DNA of 64,000 nucleotides, taken from assembly GCA_016223165.1 (NCBI GenBank), contig JACRPO010000014.1, positions 107,354 through 171,353 on the forward strand. Reading direction: 5' to 3'. The notes beneath the pieces are model-generated. The model was not told the DNA's origin. It did no database searches and saw only the letters and a program-made list of their open reading frames with translations. Source of the DNA: Burkholderiales bacterium (lineage in GTDB: Bacteria; Pseudomonadota; Gammaproteobacteria; Burkholderiales; Burkholderiaceae_C). Made by a program: the position numbers and the translations under genes. Positions 46,082 through 54,339 of this stretch are shown in pieces; within the stretch, counting starts at the first letter, position 1, and each line of letters begins with the position of its first letter.

Positions 46082-46267
46082 CTAGAGCGGCTCCACCTCG
46101 ACGCCATCAAGGCCAGAGTTCTCGAACTTGATGAGGTGGTCGTAGGCTTCGTCCTCGCGCATGTCGAGGGCGATCTCTTCGGCATCATGTTCGTCTTCTG
46201 CCTCGACGACGACGGATCGGGTTGACCATTCGACGTAGATGACGCGGTAGGGCTTGGGTGTTGGCAT
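46082..46267 (-). CDS. Small acidic protein A (DpnD/PcfM-like)
   Basis: Protein of 61 residues, very acidic. It begins PYRVIYVEWSTRSVVVEAEDEHDAEE and ends in LDGVEVEPL. It shares the pattern YRV..-EW-...V.A.DE..AE..AL with the 65-residue protein at 48933, so the two are paralogues. ATG 46267 has AAGGAGAAC upstream, inside the duplicated 187-base leader. The fold looks like the DpnD/PcfM type of plasmid and phage proteins; the role is unknown. Confidence 0.75.
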   Translation of the reverse strand: MPTPKPYRVIYVEWSTRSVVVEAEDEHDAEEIALDMREDEAYDHLIKFENSGLDGVEVEPL

Positions 46268-46273
46268 GGTGTG

Positions 46274-46460
46274 GTTCTCCTTGTTTGTGGGTTTCAACAA
46301 CGCCAGAGACAAGGCCGTGCGGCCAAGCGGCGGGGTCACCGCAGGGAAACGGGCAACACGGGAACCCTCGGCCTCGCCGAGGGGAATGGAGCGGGCAGCC
46401 CGTTGACCCCGCTGCGTGCACGGCCAGGACGGGCGTTGCTGTTGGAACCAACAAGGAAGA
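46274..46460 (-). promoter_or_regulatory. Duplicated 5' leader, copy A
   Basis: A segment of about 187 bases that is nearly identical to 49563-49750, differing at roughly a dozen positions by eye. On the minus strand it ends in the ribosome site AAGGAGAAC of the small acidic gene. It can form several hairpins, such as CTCGGCGAGGCCGAG and CTTGGCCGCACGGCC. Copies sit before two unrelated proteins, so it is probably a regulatory RNA leader or promoter cassette. Confidence 0.75.
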
Positions 46461-46527
46461 ACCCCGTGACGGGCACCGCCTGAACGTCAGAGAGCCCAAT
46501 TGAATCTGCAGGCGGCGCGACGGGCGA

Positions 46528-46914
46528 TCAAGACCGGGCAGGAACCGCGCTCATGTCTGCGCGGCGTTCTTCCTCGGCTTCGGCGAAGCTGCGCTCTTCG
46601 TGCTTGCGCTTGCCGCGCCAGGCGCCATGCAGGACGGCCGCACCGATGATGACGGCACCGATGACCACGGGTGTGTTCATCTTGAACCTGCCGGCGGCTT
46701 CGCTGACGGCCTCGCCCGCAGCCTTCTCCCCCTTGGCGATGGCACCGCGCACGGTGGTCTGAAGGCTCGCACCCACCGTCTCCCTGACGGTCATGAGCAC
46801 GACGGCGGGGATGCTGGCGAGCAGCCCTTCAAGGCCAGCATGGGTCAGCATCTCTCCGGCGGCGCTGTGCCGCCGGTGGCTGTGTGTGTGGTGGCTATGC
46901 GGCCGGTGGTGCAT
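46528..46914 (-). CDS. Histidine-rich small membrane protein
   Basis: Protein of 128 residues with a His-rich N-terminus (HHRPHSHHTHSHRRH), an amphipathic middle and one membrane helix (VVIGAVIIGAAVLHGAW). The C-terminus is charged. No known family is recognised. The histidine cluster suggests metal binding, but that is only inference. Confidence 0.62.
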   Translation of the reverse strand: MHHRPHSHHTHSHRRHSAAGEMLTHAGLEGLLASIPAVVLMTVRETVGASLQTTVRGAIAKGEKAAGEAVSEAAGRFKMNTPVVIGAVIIGAAVLHGAWRGKRKHEERSFAEAEEERRADMSAVPARS

Positions 46915-47147
46915 ACACCTTCCCTGGTTGCTGACTTGGACTGCGAGCCACCATAGCTAGCCAACCAGCCATTGGCCAGTGGAATGTGACGCCGAGCGTT
47001 AACCTGAGGCAGCTGACGGCGCTAACCAGCGCCGAAGCACCCGACGACCGGCATGGCATGCGAGTCGGAATGCCTCGGCGCTCTATCACGACACACGCAA
47101 TTCTCCGAAGGTGCGAACATGCCGTGGCGTCGTATGGCGATTCGCGC

Positions 47148-47519
47148 TTACTGCATCCACTGCTTGGGATCGTTGCATCTCGGGCTGCTGACACGCTTCT
47201 TCAGCATGGCGAGTTCGGTGCCGATTCCGGAACACTGGCCAACGACGCCACCCCAGTGCCGGCCATCCTTCGGCATGACAAGCGTCTGTGGCAAACCGGG
47301 ACCGTGCTTTTGCAGGCACAGGCGTGTCGCTGAGGACGCCGCTGCTTCACATTCCTGCGCGGTCACGGTGAAGCACTGACGAAAGTACGAGTCCGGTCCG
47401 CAGAACGCGCTGGGCAGTGCCGTCTCCATGTGATTCATCCAGTCTTGTCGGGCGACGGTCTGCGCATGTGAACCGAGGGGCGCGAGCAACAGCGCCAGAG
47501 CGAGCGAGATTGTCTTCAT
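47148..47519 (-). CDS. Small secreted cysteine-containing protein
   Basis: Protein of 123 residues with a clear signal peptide (MKTISLALALLLAPLGSHA) and six cysteines in the mature part, which could form three disulfides. ATG 47519 has GGAG seven bases upstream. I do not recognise a family; it is presumably periplasmic. Confidence 0.72.
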   Translation of the reverse strand: MKTISLALALLLAPLGSHAQTVARQDWMNHMETALPSAFCGPDSYFRQCFTVTAQECEAAASSATRLCLQKHGPGLPQTLVMPKDGRHWGGVVGQCSGIGTELAMLKKRVSSPRCNDPKQWMQ

Positions 47520-47625
47520 ACAAGGACTCCATGGGTGGCAACTCGGGCAGGGTCCTCGCGCCAAGTGACGCGGGCCGCTCGGGCATCGAGGGAGTGGCGC
47601 CGCAGGCGATGACGGCACGACAGCG

Positions 47626-48111
47626 TCATCCACGCGCTGCGAGCGAACGGCGCCGGCGAGGAGGCCTGCGGTGCCACCAGGCGGGCGGGCCATTGCGCAC
47701 CCGTTCCTCGGTCACGGTCTGCAGATACAGCTCGCGGGCACCCCAGGGATAGGGAAGGATGTGCGTGACTCCCGCGTCCTTCAGGGCCATCTGGTCAAGC
47801 ACGGCCTGGCGTGTCGTGACATTGATCGTGGCAAGCGCGGGGAGCAGGCCGCGGCACCAGCGGACGAGCTCCACCGCATCCGCGCCGGGCAAGTCCGCCG
47901 TGAGCAGGAGATACATCGGCCGGTACTCCTCGATGAGTGCCCTCGCCTCGTCGGCTTCGGCGGTGGCATAGGTGTTGTACCGACCGACGAGCTGGCGGCC
48001 GATGAACTCGGCGTACTCCAGGCTTCGCTCGAAGACGACAGCGACGCTCTCCGGGCTGTCGCCGGCCGCCGGGCTGTTGTCCACCGTGATGCTCTGCGGA
48101 AAGTAGACCAT
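47626..48111 (-). CDS. CheY-like receiver domain protein without output domain
   Basis: Protein of 161 residues whose body follows the receiver fold: an initial strand SVAVVFERS, an acidic site in LLLTADLPGADAVELV, and a late LKDAGVTHILPYPW where a lysine would be expected (K in MALKDAG). The start residues around the first strand lack the usual acidic pair, so phosphorylation is doubtful. ATG 48111 follows GGGAGC. No kinase gene is nearby. Confidence 0.65.
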   Translation of the reverse strand: MVYFPQSITVDNSPAAGDSPESVAVVFERSLEYAEFIGRQLVGRYNTYATAEADEARALIEEYRPMYLLLTADLPGADAVELVRWCRGLLPALATINVTTRQAVLDQMALKDAGVTHILPYPWGARELYLQTVTEERVRNGPPAWWHRRPPRRRRSLAARG

Positions 48112-48275
48112 CGCTGCTCCCGTTGGTTGGAGGGGGGCAGTCTGTGACGGGCGAACCGGCCGCCGCTTCGATTGCAGGTGCAAACGGGCCTGCAACTGCG
48201 TCTGGCAGCGACCGGATCGCTGACCATGGCCGCCTCCGCCGCGCAAGGTGCGCGGCATCAACGCGGAGGTAAGCC

Positions 48276-48578
48276 ATGAGCAAGAAGGGTCTCGCGGATC
48301 AGGTTTGGGACGGCATCGGCAATGCCATCACGGACGTGCGCCAGCGTGTGGTCGAAGAAGGCTGGTTCGGCCGCGTGGTGACGGGCAACGACAGTGCCCC
48401 GGAGATTGCGGTCACCGTGGGGGCGCCGGCGCAGGAAGTGGGCATGAGCGACACAGGTGCAGCGGATGCGCCGGGAGATCGCGGCAAGGCTTCGCCTCCC
48501 GAGCCGAGTCCGACACGGCCGCCGATGGCACCGCCCGAGCCCGAGCGGCCGGAGCCGGAGCCCGACATGGGTCGCTGA
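48276..48578 (+). CDS. Hypothetical protein with proline-rich tail
   Basis: Protein of 100 residues with an amphipathic N-terminus (LADQVWDGIGNAITDVRQRV) and a disordered proline/glutamate-rich C-terminus. The ribosome site GGAGG is well placed. It is followed after 28 bases by another small gene on the same strand, forming a probable two-gene unit of unknown role. Confidence 0.65.
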   Translation: MSKKGLADQVWDGIGNAITDVRQRVVEEGWFGRVVTGNDSAPEIAVTVGAPAQEVGMSDTGAADAPGDRGKASPPEPSPTRPPMAPPEPERPEPEPDMGR

Positions 48579-48606
48579 CCGTACCAGACCACACAAAGGG
48601 GCACCA

Positions 48607-48918
48607 ATGAGCCTGGTAGACACGCTTCTGGTCGGGCTGAGGACGGCGGGTGAACTCGCCGTGGCCTATTCGCGGCACGCTGATGTGGCGCAGCTGCTGA
48701 GTTACGACCGCCAGACGGGCATGAATCTGATCGCGCAGCTCGTGCAGTCGCAGCCTGCACAGGTGCTCGACCAGTGGGAGAACGACTTCCTGGAGATTGC
48801 CAGCACGTCCATCATGGACCCGGCGCAACGTCGCCGTGCGATGGAGCTCTACGCGTGGCTGAAGATGGCGGAGTCGCACCGGTACGGGCAGTTCCGCGGC
48901 TTCATCGGCAACGGCTGA
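48607..48918 (+). CDS. Small helical hypothetical protein
   Basis: Protein of 103 residues, helical, with a run of hydrophobic helices (LVDTLLVGLRTAGELAVAYSR). ATG 48607 has AAAGGGG upstream. It lies just after the proline-tail protein and before the convergent acidic gene. No family is recognised. Confidence 0.65.
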   Translation: MSLVDTLLVGLRTAGELAVAYSRHADVAQLLSYDRQTGMNLIAQLVQSQPAQVLDQWENDFLEIASTSIMDPAQRRRAMELYAWLKMAESHRYGQFRGFIGNG

Positions 48919-48932
48919 ACGCCAGGCACGGG

Positions 48933-49130
48933 TCAGCTTGCGACGGGAGTGACGATGACCTCGTCGACTCCGCCATCGAAGCAGGTGAAGGCCGGGTCTT
49001 CGTTGTTGTCAGCCCAGCGCTCCAGTGCTGTTGACTCGGCCGCTTCCTCGTCGAAGGCATCGACGGAGCTGGTGTGAGAGAGCCATTCGATGATGGTGAC
49101 GCGGTAGCGTGTGGTTTGTGCTTCGGACAT
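48933..49130 (-). CDS. Small acidic protein B (DpnD/PcfM-like)
   Basis: Protein of 65 residues, a paralogue of the 61-residue protein at 46082 (YRVTIIEWLSHTSSVDAFDEE, ending in GGVDEVIVTPV). ATG 49130 follows AGGAGAAC. Its upstream DNA does not contain the 187-base leader, but the short block CAGGAGAAC is similar. It is probably read with the 49196-49558 gene upstream. Confidence 0.75.
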   Translation of the reverse strand: MSEAQTTRYRVTIIEWLSHTSSVDAFDEEAAESTALERWADNNEDPAFTCFDGGVDEVIVTPVAS

Positions 49131-49195
49131 GTTGTAGTTCTCCTGACTGAAGGTTGCTGCCCCGCCGGCACCGCGCCAGCGGGGCGGTTCGCGGC

Positions 49196-49558
49196 TCACC
49201 ACCACGAGGTGTAGTAGACGGACTTCCCGGCAGCCAGGCACTCACGGGCCTTGGCGATGAAGGCGATATCGTCTTCCTTGTCCTCGGGGATGCTCTCGCC
49301 GAAGAAGAAGCCTTCGGTGAACGGCAGCTCGTCCGCCAGAACGGTGCGCTCCAGTGCATCGATGTCTTCGGCGGTCAGCGCGACATTGACGCAGTTGAAC
49401 CTCTGCGCACCTCCGTGCGACCGGTAGAGCTGTTCCATCCAGCCATGCAGGTTCGCGTGCTTGCGCCAGTAGGCGATCTCCTTGCGGTCCTTGGGCTTCT
49501 CGAAATCGAGTCGGCTGAGGGTCTGGTCGGTGCTGTAGGCGTACATGTCTAGTCCCAT
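49196..49558 (-). CDS. Conserved plasmid/phage-type protein beginning MGLDMYAY
   Basis: Protein of 120 residues. The start MGLDMYAYS and the following YWRKHANLHGWMEQLY are typical of a widespread phage and plasmid family of unknown function, sometimes misnamed phosphoglycerate kinase in databases. No kinase motifs are present. Its ribosome site lies in copy B of the duplicated leader. Confidence 0.78.
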   Translation of the reverse strand: MGLDMYAYSTDQTLSRLDFEKPKDRKEIAYWRKHANLHGWMEQLYRSHGGAQRFNCVNVALTAEDIDALERTVLADELPFTEGFFFGESIPEDKEDDIAFIAKARECLAAGKSVYYTSWW

Positions 49559-49562
49559 GATC

Positions 49563-49750
49563 GTTCTCCTTGTTTTTGGGTTTCAACAACGCCAGAGACA
49601 AGGCCGTGCGGCCAAGCGGCAGGGTCACCGCAGGGGAACGGGCAACACGGGAACCCTCGGCCTTGCCGAGGGGAATGGAGCGGGCAGCCTGTTGACCCGG
49701 ACGCGCGCACGGCCAGGACCGGCGTTGCTGTTGATACCAACAAGGCAGAA
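49563..49750 (-). promoter_or_regulatory. Duplicated 5' leader, copy B
   Basis: Near-identical to 46274-46460 and in the same orientation, ending in the ribosome site of the MGLDMYAY gene. Shared segments include CAACAACGCCAGAGACAAGG and GAACGGGCAACACGGGAACC-type blocks on the plus strand. Beyond it, towards the XRE gene, the two copies diverge. Confidence 0.75.
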
Positions 49751-49845
49751 CAGAAGACCAGAGGGCAGGGACAGCGGCGACACACCGGCCCGTCTTAGAC
49801 CGATCAACCGACACCAAGACGGCAGGGAAGATCGTGCTTGCAACG

Positions 49846-49863
49846 CATATCACTTTTGATATG
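49846..49863. promoter_or_regulatory. Inverted-repeat operator before the XRE gene
   Basis: A perfect seven-base inverted repeat CATATCA / TGATATG with a CTTT spacer, 35 bases upstream of the XRE start codon. This is typical of an autoregulated antitoxin operator, probably overlapping the promoter. Confidence 0.6.
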
Positions 49864-49898
49864 GTCCGCATGGAGAGCAACGGCACAGGATCGAGCCC

Positions 49899-50186
49899 AT
49901 GGCAACGCTGAAGACGCTACACAGCAAGTGGCAGCATGAACCCGCTTACCGGCAGGCGTATGGAGAGCTCGACGAGGAGTTCGCGCTCGCAGAAGAGATC
50001 GCGCAGGCGCGCAGCCGCGCAGGACTCACTCAGGCGGAGGTGGCCGAGCGCATGCACACGACCCAGAGCAATATTGCACGCATGGAGGCGGGCCGGACGA
50101 CGCCATCCACACGCACGCTCGAGAAGTTCGCGCAGGCTATCGGAGCGAAGCTACGCATCAGCTTCGAGCCGGTGCGGCAGCGGTAG
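49899..50186 (+). CDS. XRE-family antitoxin-like regulator (HigA type), orphan
   Basis: Protein of 95 residues with a helix-turn-helix (AGLTQAEVAERMHTTQSNIARMEAG) followed by the strand KLRISFEPV, the usual C-terminal signature of HigA-like antitoxins. The toxin gene, normally just upstream, is absent: the upstream 340 bases hold only the leader repeat and the operator. It may be a stranded antitoxin or a phage-type repressor. Confidence 0.85.
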   Translation: MATLKTLHSKWQHEPAYRQAYGELDEEFALAEEIAQARSRAGLTQAEVAERMHTTQSNIARMEAGRTTPSTRTLEKFAQAIGAKLRISFEPVRQR

Positions 50187-50272
50187 AGGGCACAGATGGG
50201 GGCAATGGCACAGCGTCGTCTCAACTACGCCAATCCACCTGAGAACGGAGGCCCGCACGCGGGCTGGACGCG

Positions 50273-50473
50273 ATGACTAACGAAGCCTTCTCGCGTGTGA
50301 AGATTGACGCCCAGCGCGCCTTCGAGCAACGCTGTAGTGATGTACATGCGGTTCTCACTCAGCAGCAGGCCGCGACCGGGAAAGCGGAGGCAGTCTTTCA
50401 GTCTCTGCTAGCGCGTTCGTTTAGCCGCACTGCGGCCACCCATCGTGCATCGGTGGAAGCCGTCGTCGCATGA
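50273..50473 (+). pseudogene. Probable C-terminal remnant of a type I restriction S subunit
   Basis: Sixty-six residues. The segment RAFEQRCSDVHAVLTQQQ, then KAEAVFQSLLARSF, matches the conserved C-terminal helix of HsdS proteins, where a long helix ends in a SLL.RAF motif. The rest of hsdS, and hsdM and hsdR, are not seen. It could be a leftover from an exchanged restriction module upstream of the TrlF gene. Confidence 0.5.
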
Positions 50474-50546
50474 AGTCGAACTGTCAACTGTCGATCCCGA
50501 GCAGGCGTAACGCGACCCTCGCTACGGGGAGCAGAAAGGCCTCACC

Positions 50547-53500
50547 ATGACCGCGAGGTGGCCCAGAGGATCGGAATGGAGGAAGTGGGACCTCCATCTC
50601 CACGCACCCGGAACGAAGCAGAACGACCAGTTCCGGGTTTCCGCAGGCGGCGACCTCTGGGAGGAGTACTGTCGCAGGCTAGATCAGACCGATGTTCAAG
50701 CGTTCGGCATCACCGACTACTTCTCCGCAGACACCTACTTCACCGCGCGCGATGAGTTCACGAGGCGTTACCCCGCCTCGCAGAAAGCACTATTCGCAAA
50801 CATCGAACTGCGGACGAATGATGTCGTCAACAAGGCCCAGGAGGAAGTGAACATCCACCTCATCTTCAACCCTCTTCACACGGACCACGACGACAAGATT
50901 CGGTCGTTACTCGTGGCCCTCAAGACCAACAAGACGGGCGCAGAGGGTCGCGAGGTACGCGCCGCGGAACTTCAGCGTGAGGCGGACTTCGCGGAAGCGA
51001 CAACTACCCGCGCATTCATCCGGGAGGCGCTGGAGGAGACATTCGGGAAGAGCGTGGATCTGCTTGACCGGGTGCTTATCGTAACGGCGGCAAACAACGA
51101 TGGCATTCGCGCAGAACGCGGCAAGAAGCGCAAACTCTTGATTTCCGACGAGTTCGACAAGTTCAGCCAGGCCTTCTTTGGGAGCACTGTCAATACAGAC
51201 TGGTATCTCTCCACTGACCGCGGCGAAGACAAGTCGCAGCAAACCACCCCCAAAGCCGTGCTGTCCGGATGCGACGCGCACTCACTTGCCGATCTAGACG
51301 CCAAGTTAGGACAAGTTGTATCCGATTCGACCGGCATTGTGCTCGAGCCGACTTGGATCAAGGCCGACCTCACTTTCGAGGGCCTCAAGCAGATTGTCTT
51401 CGAACCCGCCAATCGCGTATTCATTGGCGCAGAACCAGAAGTTGAACGTAGAGTCCGGGAGAACAGGACGCTCTACATCGAGTCGCTCTGCATAGACGCG
51501 GTGGATGGGTACCGTCCCGAGCTGCACGGCACCTGGTTCGTGAGCGAGCGCATCCCTCTTGGCAAAGAGTTGGTGGCGGTAATCGGAAACAAAGGAGGTG
51601 GCAAGAGCGCGCTGACAGACATCATAGGACTACTTGGCAATAGTCACAACCAAGTCGCTCGGGGGCTCGCGCCAGGCAAGCCGGATGAGCTGTTCTCGTT
51701 CCTCAACAAGGAGAAGTTCCTGAAGGGTGGATTCGCCAAGCACTTCGTTGGGATCCTGAACTGGTACGACGGCCCAGCAGACCGACGCCTGCTCGATGCG
51801 CAGACAGCGCCGCATCTCACAGAGAAAGTCGAATACCTGCCGCAAAAGTACTTGGAGCGCATCTGCGCAAACATCGCCGACGATGAGTTTCGTGCCACGC
51901 TGAACGAAGTCATCTTTCGGTACGTGAAGCCGCAGGATCAGTTCGGGGCGGCCAGCCTCGACGAGTTGATCAACTTCCGGACTAGGCAGGCTGAGGAGAA
52001 CATCGCAAACAAGAAGGGGGTGCTTCACGCCGCGAATGCGGTGGTAGTGGAGGCAGAGCGCAGACTCTCAGAAGAGCATCGCGCGCAGCTGGACGAGAGG
52101 ATACGGCTGAGAAAGGCGGAGCTTGCAGCACATGCGTCAATTCAGCCGCCCGCGCGCCCGAACCCAGAAGCGACCGGCACTTCAGCTTCTACCGAGGCTG
52201 CGCAGCTCGACGCTCTCTCGCGACGCAGATCGGAACTGGCCCAGCGGATTGAGGAGCTCTCTTCAGAGCAGGTGCACGTTAGCCGTCGTGTCGAGGACCT
52301 GCGGCAGGTCCGCCAGGCAATCGCACGGGAGACCGGCACGGTTTTCGCGCTGGAGGCCAAGTGGCAGAGTGTGCTCAGCGCTGCGGGCCTGTCCTTTTCC
52401 CAGATCGTACAGTTGCGAGTCGAGTACGCAGGCCTCGATCGAGAGATTGAGGTCTGCAGTACGCGACTACAGCAGATCCAGTCGCTCCTGCTCTCTAAGG
52501 TCGACCTCGACCTGCTGATCCGAGATGATGCCGCGAAGAGCGCTTCGCGCGAAAAGGCGATGGCGGATAGTCTCGTATGCGCGCTCGCAGATCTTGACCA
52601 AGAACGAGCAGAACTCGTTGAGCGGCTCGGAAAGCCTGCGCGCGAGTATCAACAGTACCTAGCAGAACAGCAGGCTTGGGCAGCTCGGGAGAAGGAACTT
52701 CGTGGCGCAGACGATAACCCGAGCGCAGATTCGCTCGTTGGCCTCGAGCGTGAGCTGGCGAGAGTTGGCGAAGTCTACCCTCAGGAGTTGCTGACCGCAC
52801 GCGCGGCGCGTGACCGCGTTGCGAGAGAGCTGTTCTCGCAGAAGCTGGGGCTAACTACCTTCTACGATGCAATCAAGGCATCAATTGATGCAGAGATCGC
52901 CAAGTGCCGTGGTGAGCTTGGAGAGTACGACATTGCAGTCGAGGCTAGCCTGCGCTTCGATGCAACATTCTTTGACTCCTTCCTGAGGCACATAAATCAG
53001 GGAGCGGCCGGGAGCTTTCGCGGTCAGCATGAGGGGCATGCGCTGCTGCGGGAACTCACTGACACAGTGACAGACTGGAAGGATGAGAAACAGGTCTTCT
53101 CTGCGCTTGACTCCATTGTCGAAGCTCTTCATTTGGATAGGCGCCCCGATTTCGCTGCACAGGGCGCGAGTCGGGACATTTTCAAGCAGATGAAGGGGCA
53201 AAAGCAGGTTCAGGATCTATACGACTATCTGTACGACTTCGACTACCTGATGACGAAGTACGACCTGAAGGTTGATCACAAAGACCTCAGCGAACTGTCT
53301 CCCGGTGAGCGAGGCGGCCTGCTTTTAATCTTCTACCTCATGCTGGATAGGCAGGCGACTCCGCTCGTCATCGATCAGCCGGAGGACAATCTCGACAATA
53401 AGAGCGTGTATGAGATTCTCGTGACTTTTATCAAGCAGGCGAAGAAGCGTCGCCAGATTATTCTTGTAACGCACAACCCCAACTTGGCTGTCGTGGCGGA

Positions 53501-53681
53501 TGCCGAACAGATCATCTCCGTTTCCATTGACAAGAAGAGCCGCAACCATGACTTCAGCTTCTTCTCGGGTTCCATCGAGGAACCTCGCATAAACCGAGCC
53601 GTTGTAGACATCCTCGAAGGAACGCTGCCTGCATTCGATAATCGGCGCCTTAAGTATCGCAAGCACTCTCCGGGCCGCTGA
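50547..53681 (+). CDS. TrlF-type protein: PHP domain plus SMC-like ATPase
   Basis: Large protein of 1044 residues. The N-terminal PHP-type metal site begins WDLHLHAPG (His17, His19) and continues with ITDYFS. An SMC/RecN-like ATPase follows, with Walker A GNKGGGKSA near residue 350, a long coiled coil (about 480-800), the signature LSPGERGG and Walker B PLVIDQPEDNLD near the C-terminus. This matches the TrlF family of AAA-like ATPases found in islands and suspected of nuclease-based defence. It lies between a restriction remnant and a toxin-antitoxin pair. Confidence 0.85.
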   Translation: MTARWPRGSEWRKWDLHLHAPGTKQNDQFRVSAGGDLWEEYCRRLDQTDVQAFGITDYFSADTYFTARDEFTRRYPASQKALFANIELRTNDVVNKAQEEVNIHLIFNPLHTDHDDKIRSLLVALKTNKTGAEGREVRAAELQREADFAEATTTRAFIREALEETFGKSVDLLDRVLIVTAANNDGIRAERGKKRKLLISDEFDKFSQAFFGSTVNTDWYLSTDRGEDKSQQTTPKAVLSGCDAHSLADLDAKLGQVVSDSTGIVLEPTWIKADLTFEGLKQIVFEPANRVFIGAEPEVERRVRENRTLYIESLCIDAVDGYRPELHGTWFVSERIPLGKELVAVIGNKGGGKSALTDIIGLLGNSHNQVARGLAPGKPDELFSFLNKEKFLKGGFAKHFVGILNWYDGPADRRLLDAQTAPHLTEKVEYLPQKYLERICANIADDEFRATLNEVIFRYVKPQDQFGAASLDELINFRTRQAEENIANKKGVLHAANAVVVEAERRLSEEHRAQLDERIRLRKAELAAHASIQPPARPNPEATGTSASTEAAQLDALSRRRSELAQRIEELSSEQVHVSRRVEDLRQVRQAIARETGTVFALEAKWQSVLSAAGLSFSQIVQLRVEYAGLDREIEVCSTRLQQIQSLLLSKVDLDLLIRDDAAKSASREKAMADSLVCALADLDQERAELVERLGKPAREYQQYLAEQQAWAAREKELRGADDNPSADSLVGLERELARVGEVYPQELLTARAARDRVARELFSQKLGLTTFYDAIKASIDAEIAKCRGELGEYDIAVEASLRFDATFFDSFLRHINQGAAGSFRGQHEGHALLRELTDTVTDWKDEKQVFSALDSIVEALHLDRRPDFAAQGASRDIFKQMKGQKQVQDLYDYLYDFDYLMTKYDLKVDHKDLSELSPGERGGLLLIFYLMLDRQATPLVIDQPEDNLDNKSVYEILVTFIKQAKKRRQIILVTHNPNLAVVADAEQIISVSIDKKSRNHDFSFFSGSIEEPRINRAVVDILEGTLPAFDNRRLKYRKHSPGR

Positions 53682-53710
53682 GCTGACCGGGCGGCCTGAG
53701 CTTTGAAGCA

Positions 53711-53736
53711 TGAATGATAAAGGACGTTATCATTCA
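53711..53736. promoter_or_regulatory. Ten-base inverted repeat after the TrlF gene
   Basis: A perfect stem TGAATGATAA / TTATCATTCA with the loop AGGACG, about 30 bases after the TrlF stop codon. It has no T run, so it could be an operator or recombination site rather than a simple terminator. Confidence 0.5.
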
Positions 53737-53770
53737 CGAGAGCCACGAGCTTATTTAGTCCTCGACATAG

Positions 53771-53797
53771 TTAGTCAAGTCCGCTAGGTTTGACTAA
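53771..53797. promoter_or_regulatory. Operator-like inverted repeat before the RHH-ParE pair
   Basis: TTAGTCAA and TTGACTAA face each other across 11 bases, and further TAGTC half-sites flank them (53756, and GACTA near 53800). Such clustered half-sites are what ribbon-helix-helix antitoxins bind to repress their own operon. Confidence 0.6.
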
Positions 53798-53818
53798 AGA
53801 CTATGGGAAAGGACGGGT

Positions 53819-54067
53819 ATGGAGACAAGGGTAATCAGCGCGCATGTACCTGCCGACATGGCGCGACAGATTGACGAGGCTGCTGTCAGGATGGATCGCC
53901 CGAAGGGCTGGATCGTCAAGCAGGCTCTTACGTCATGGCTGGACCTCGAGGAGAAGCGGCACCGGCTGACCCTGGAGGCGCTTGCATCCGTTGACGCCGG
54001 GCGAGTAGTCGAGAACAAAGTAGTCGAAGTCTGGGTCAAGTCCCGCCATGGGCGGGATGGCGCATGA
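53819..54067 (+). CDS. Ribbon-helix-helix antitoxin
   Basis: Protein of 82 residues with an N-terminal ribbon-helix-helix (TRVISAHVPADMARQIDEAAVRM, then PKGWIVKQALTSWLDLEE) and a C-terminal tail expected to wrap the toxin. Its stop overlaps the ATG of the ParE-like gene. It lies behind an inverted-repeat operator, so the operon is probably self-repressed. Confidence 0.9.
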   Translation: METRVISAHVPADMARQIDEAAVRMDRPKGWIVKQALTSWLDLEEKRHRLTLEALASVDAGRVVENKVVEVWVKSRHGRDGA

Positions 54068-54339
54068 GGATTGTGTGGACTGAGGACGTGCAGCTTGATC
54101 TCACACGCCTCGATGCATTCCTTGCTGCAGTGGACATTCGGGCGGCGCTTCGGGTGGTTGATGACATCTACGCCGCCGCTCAACGGTTGTGCGAGTACCC
54201 GGAACTGGGGCCCGAACTCGGCGAATTCCCTGGACGTAACGTGCGGCGCTTGGTGATCGGTGACTATGAGCTCCGCTATGAGCGCGCGGGCGATGTCATC
54301 TACATCCTTCACGCCTGGCATGTGAAGGAGGATCGATGA
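54064..54339 (+). CDS. ParE/RelE-family toxin
   Basis: Protein of 91 residues with the RelE/ParE fold: MRIVWTEDVQLDLTRL at the start, the central YPELGPELGEF, and strands NVRRLVIGDYELRYE then VIYILHAWH. The RHH-type antitoxin upstream suggests the ParE branch, which poisons DNA gyrase, but ribosome targeting is not excluded. Its stop overlaps the ATG of the recombinase gene (ATGATG), tying the toxin to the recombinase. Confidence 0.9.
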   Translation: MRIVWTEDVQLDLTRLDAFLAAVDIRAALRVVDDIYAAAQRLCEYPELGPELGEFPGRNVRRLVIGDYELRYERAGDVIYILHAWHVKEDR

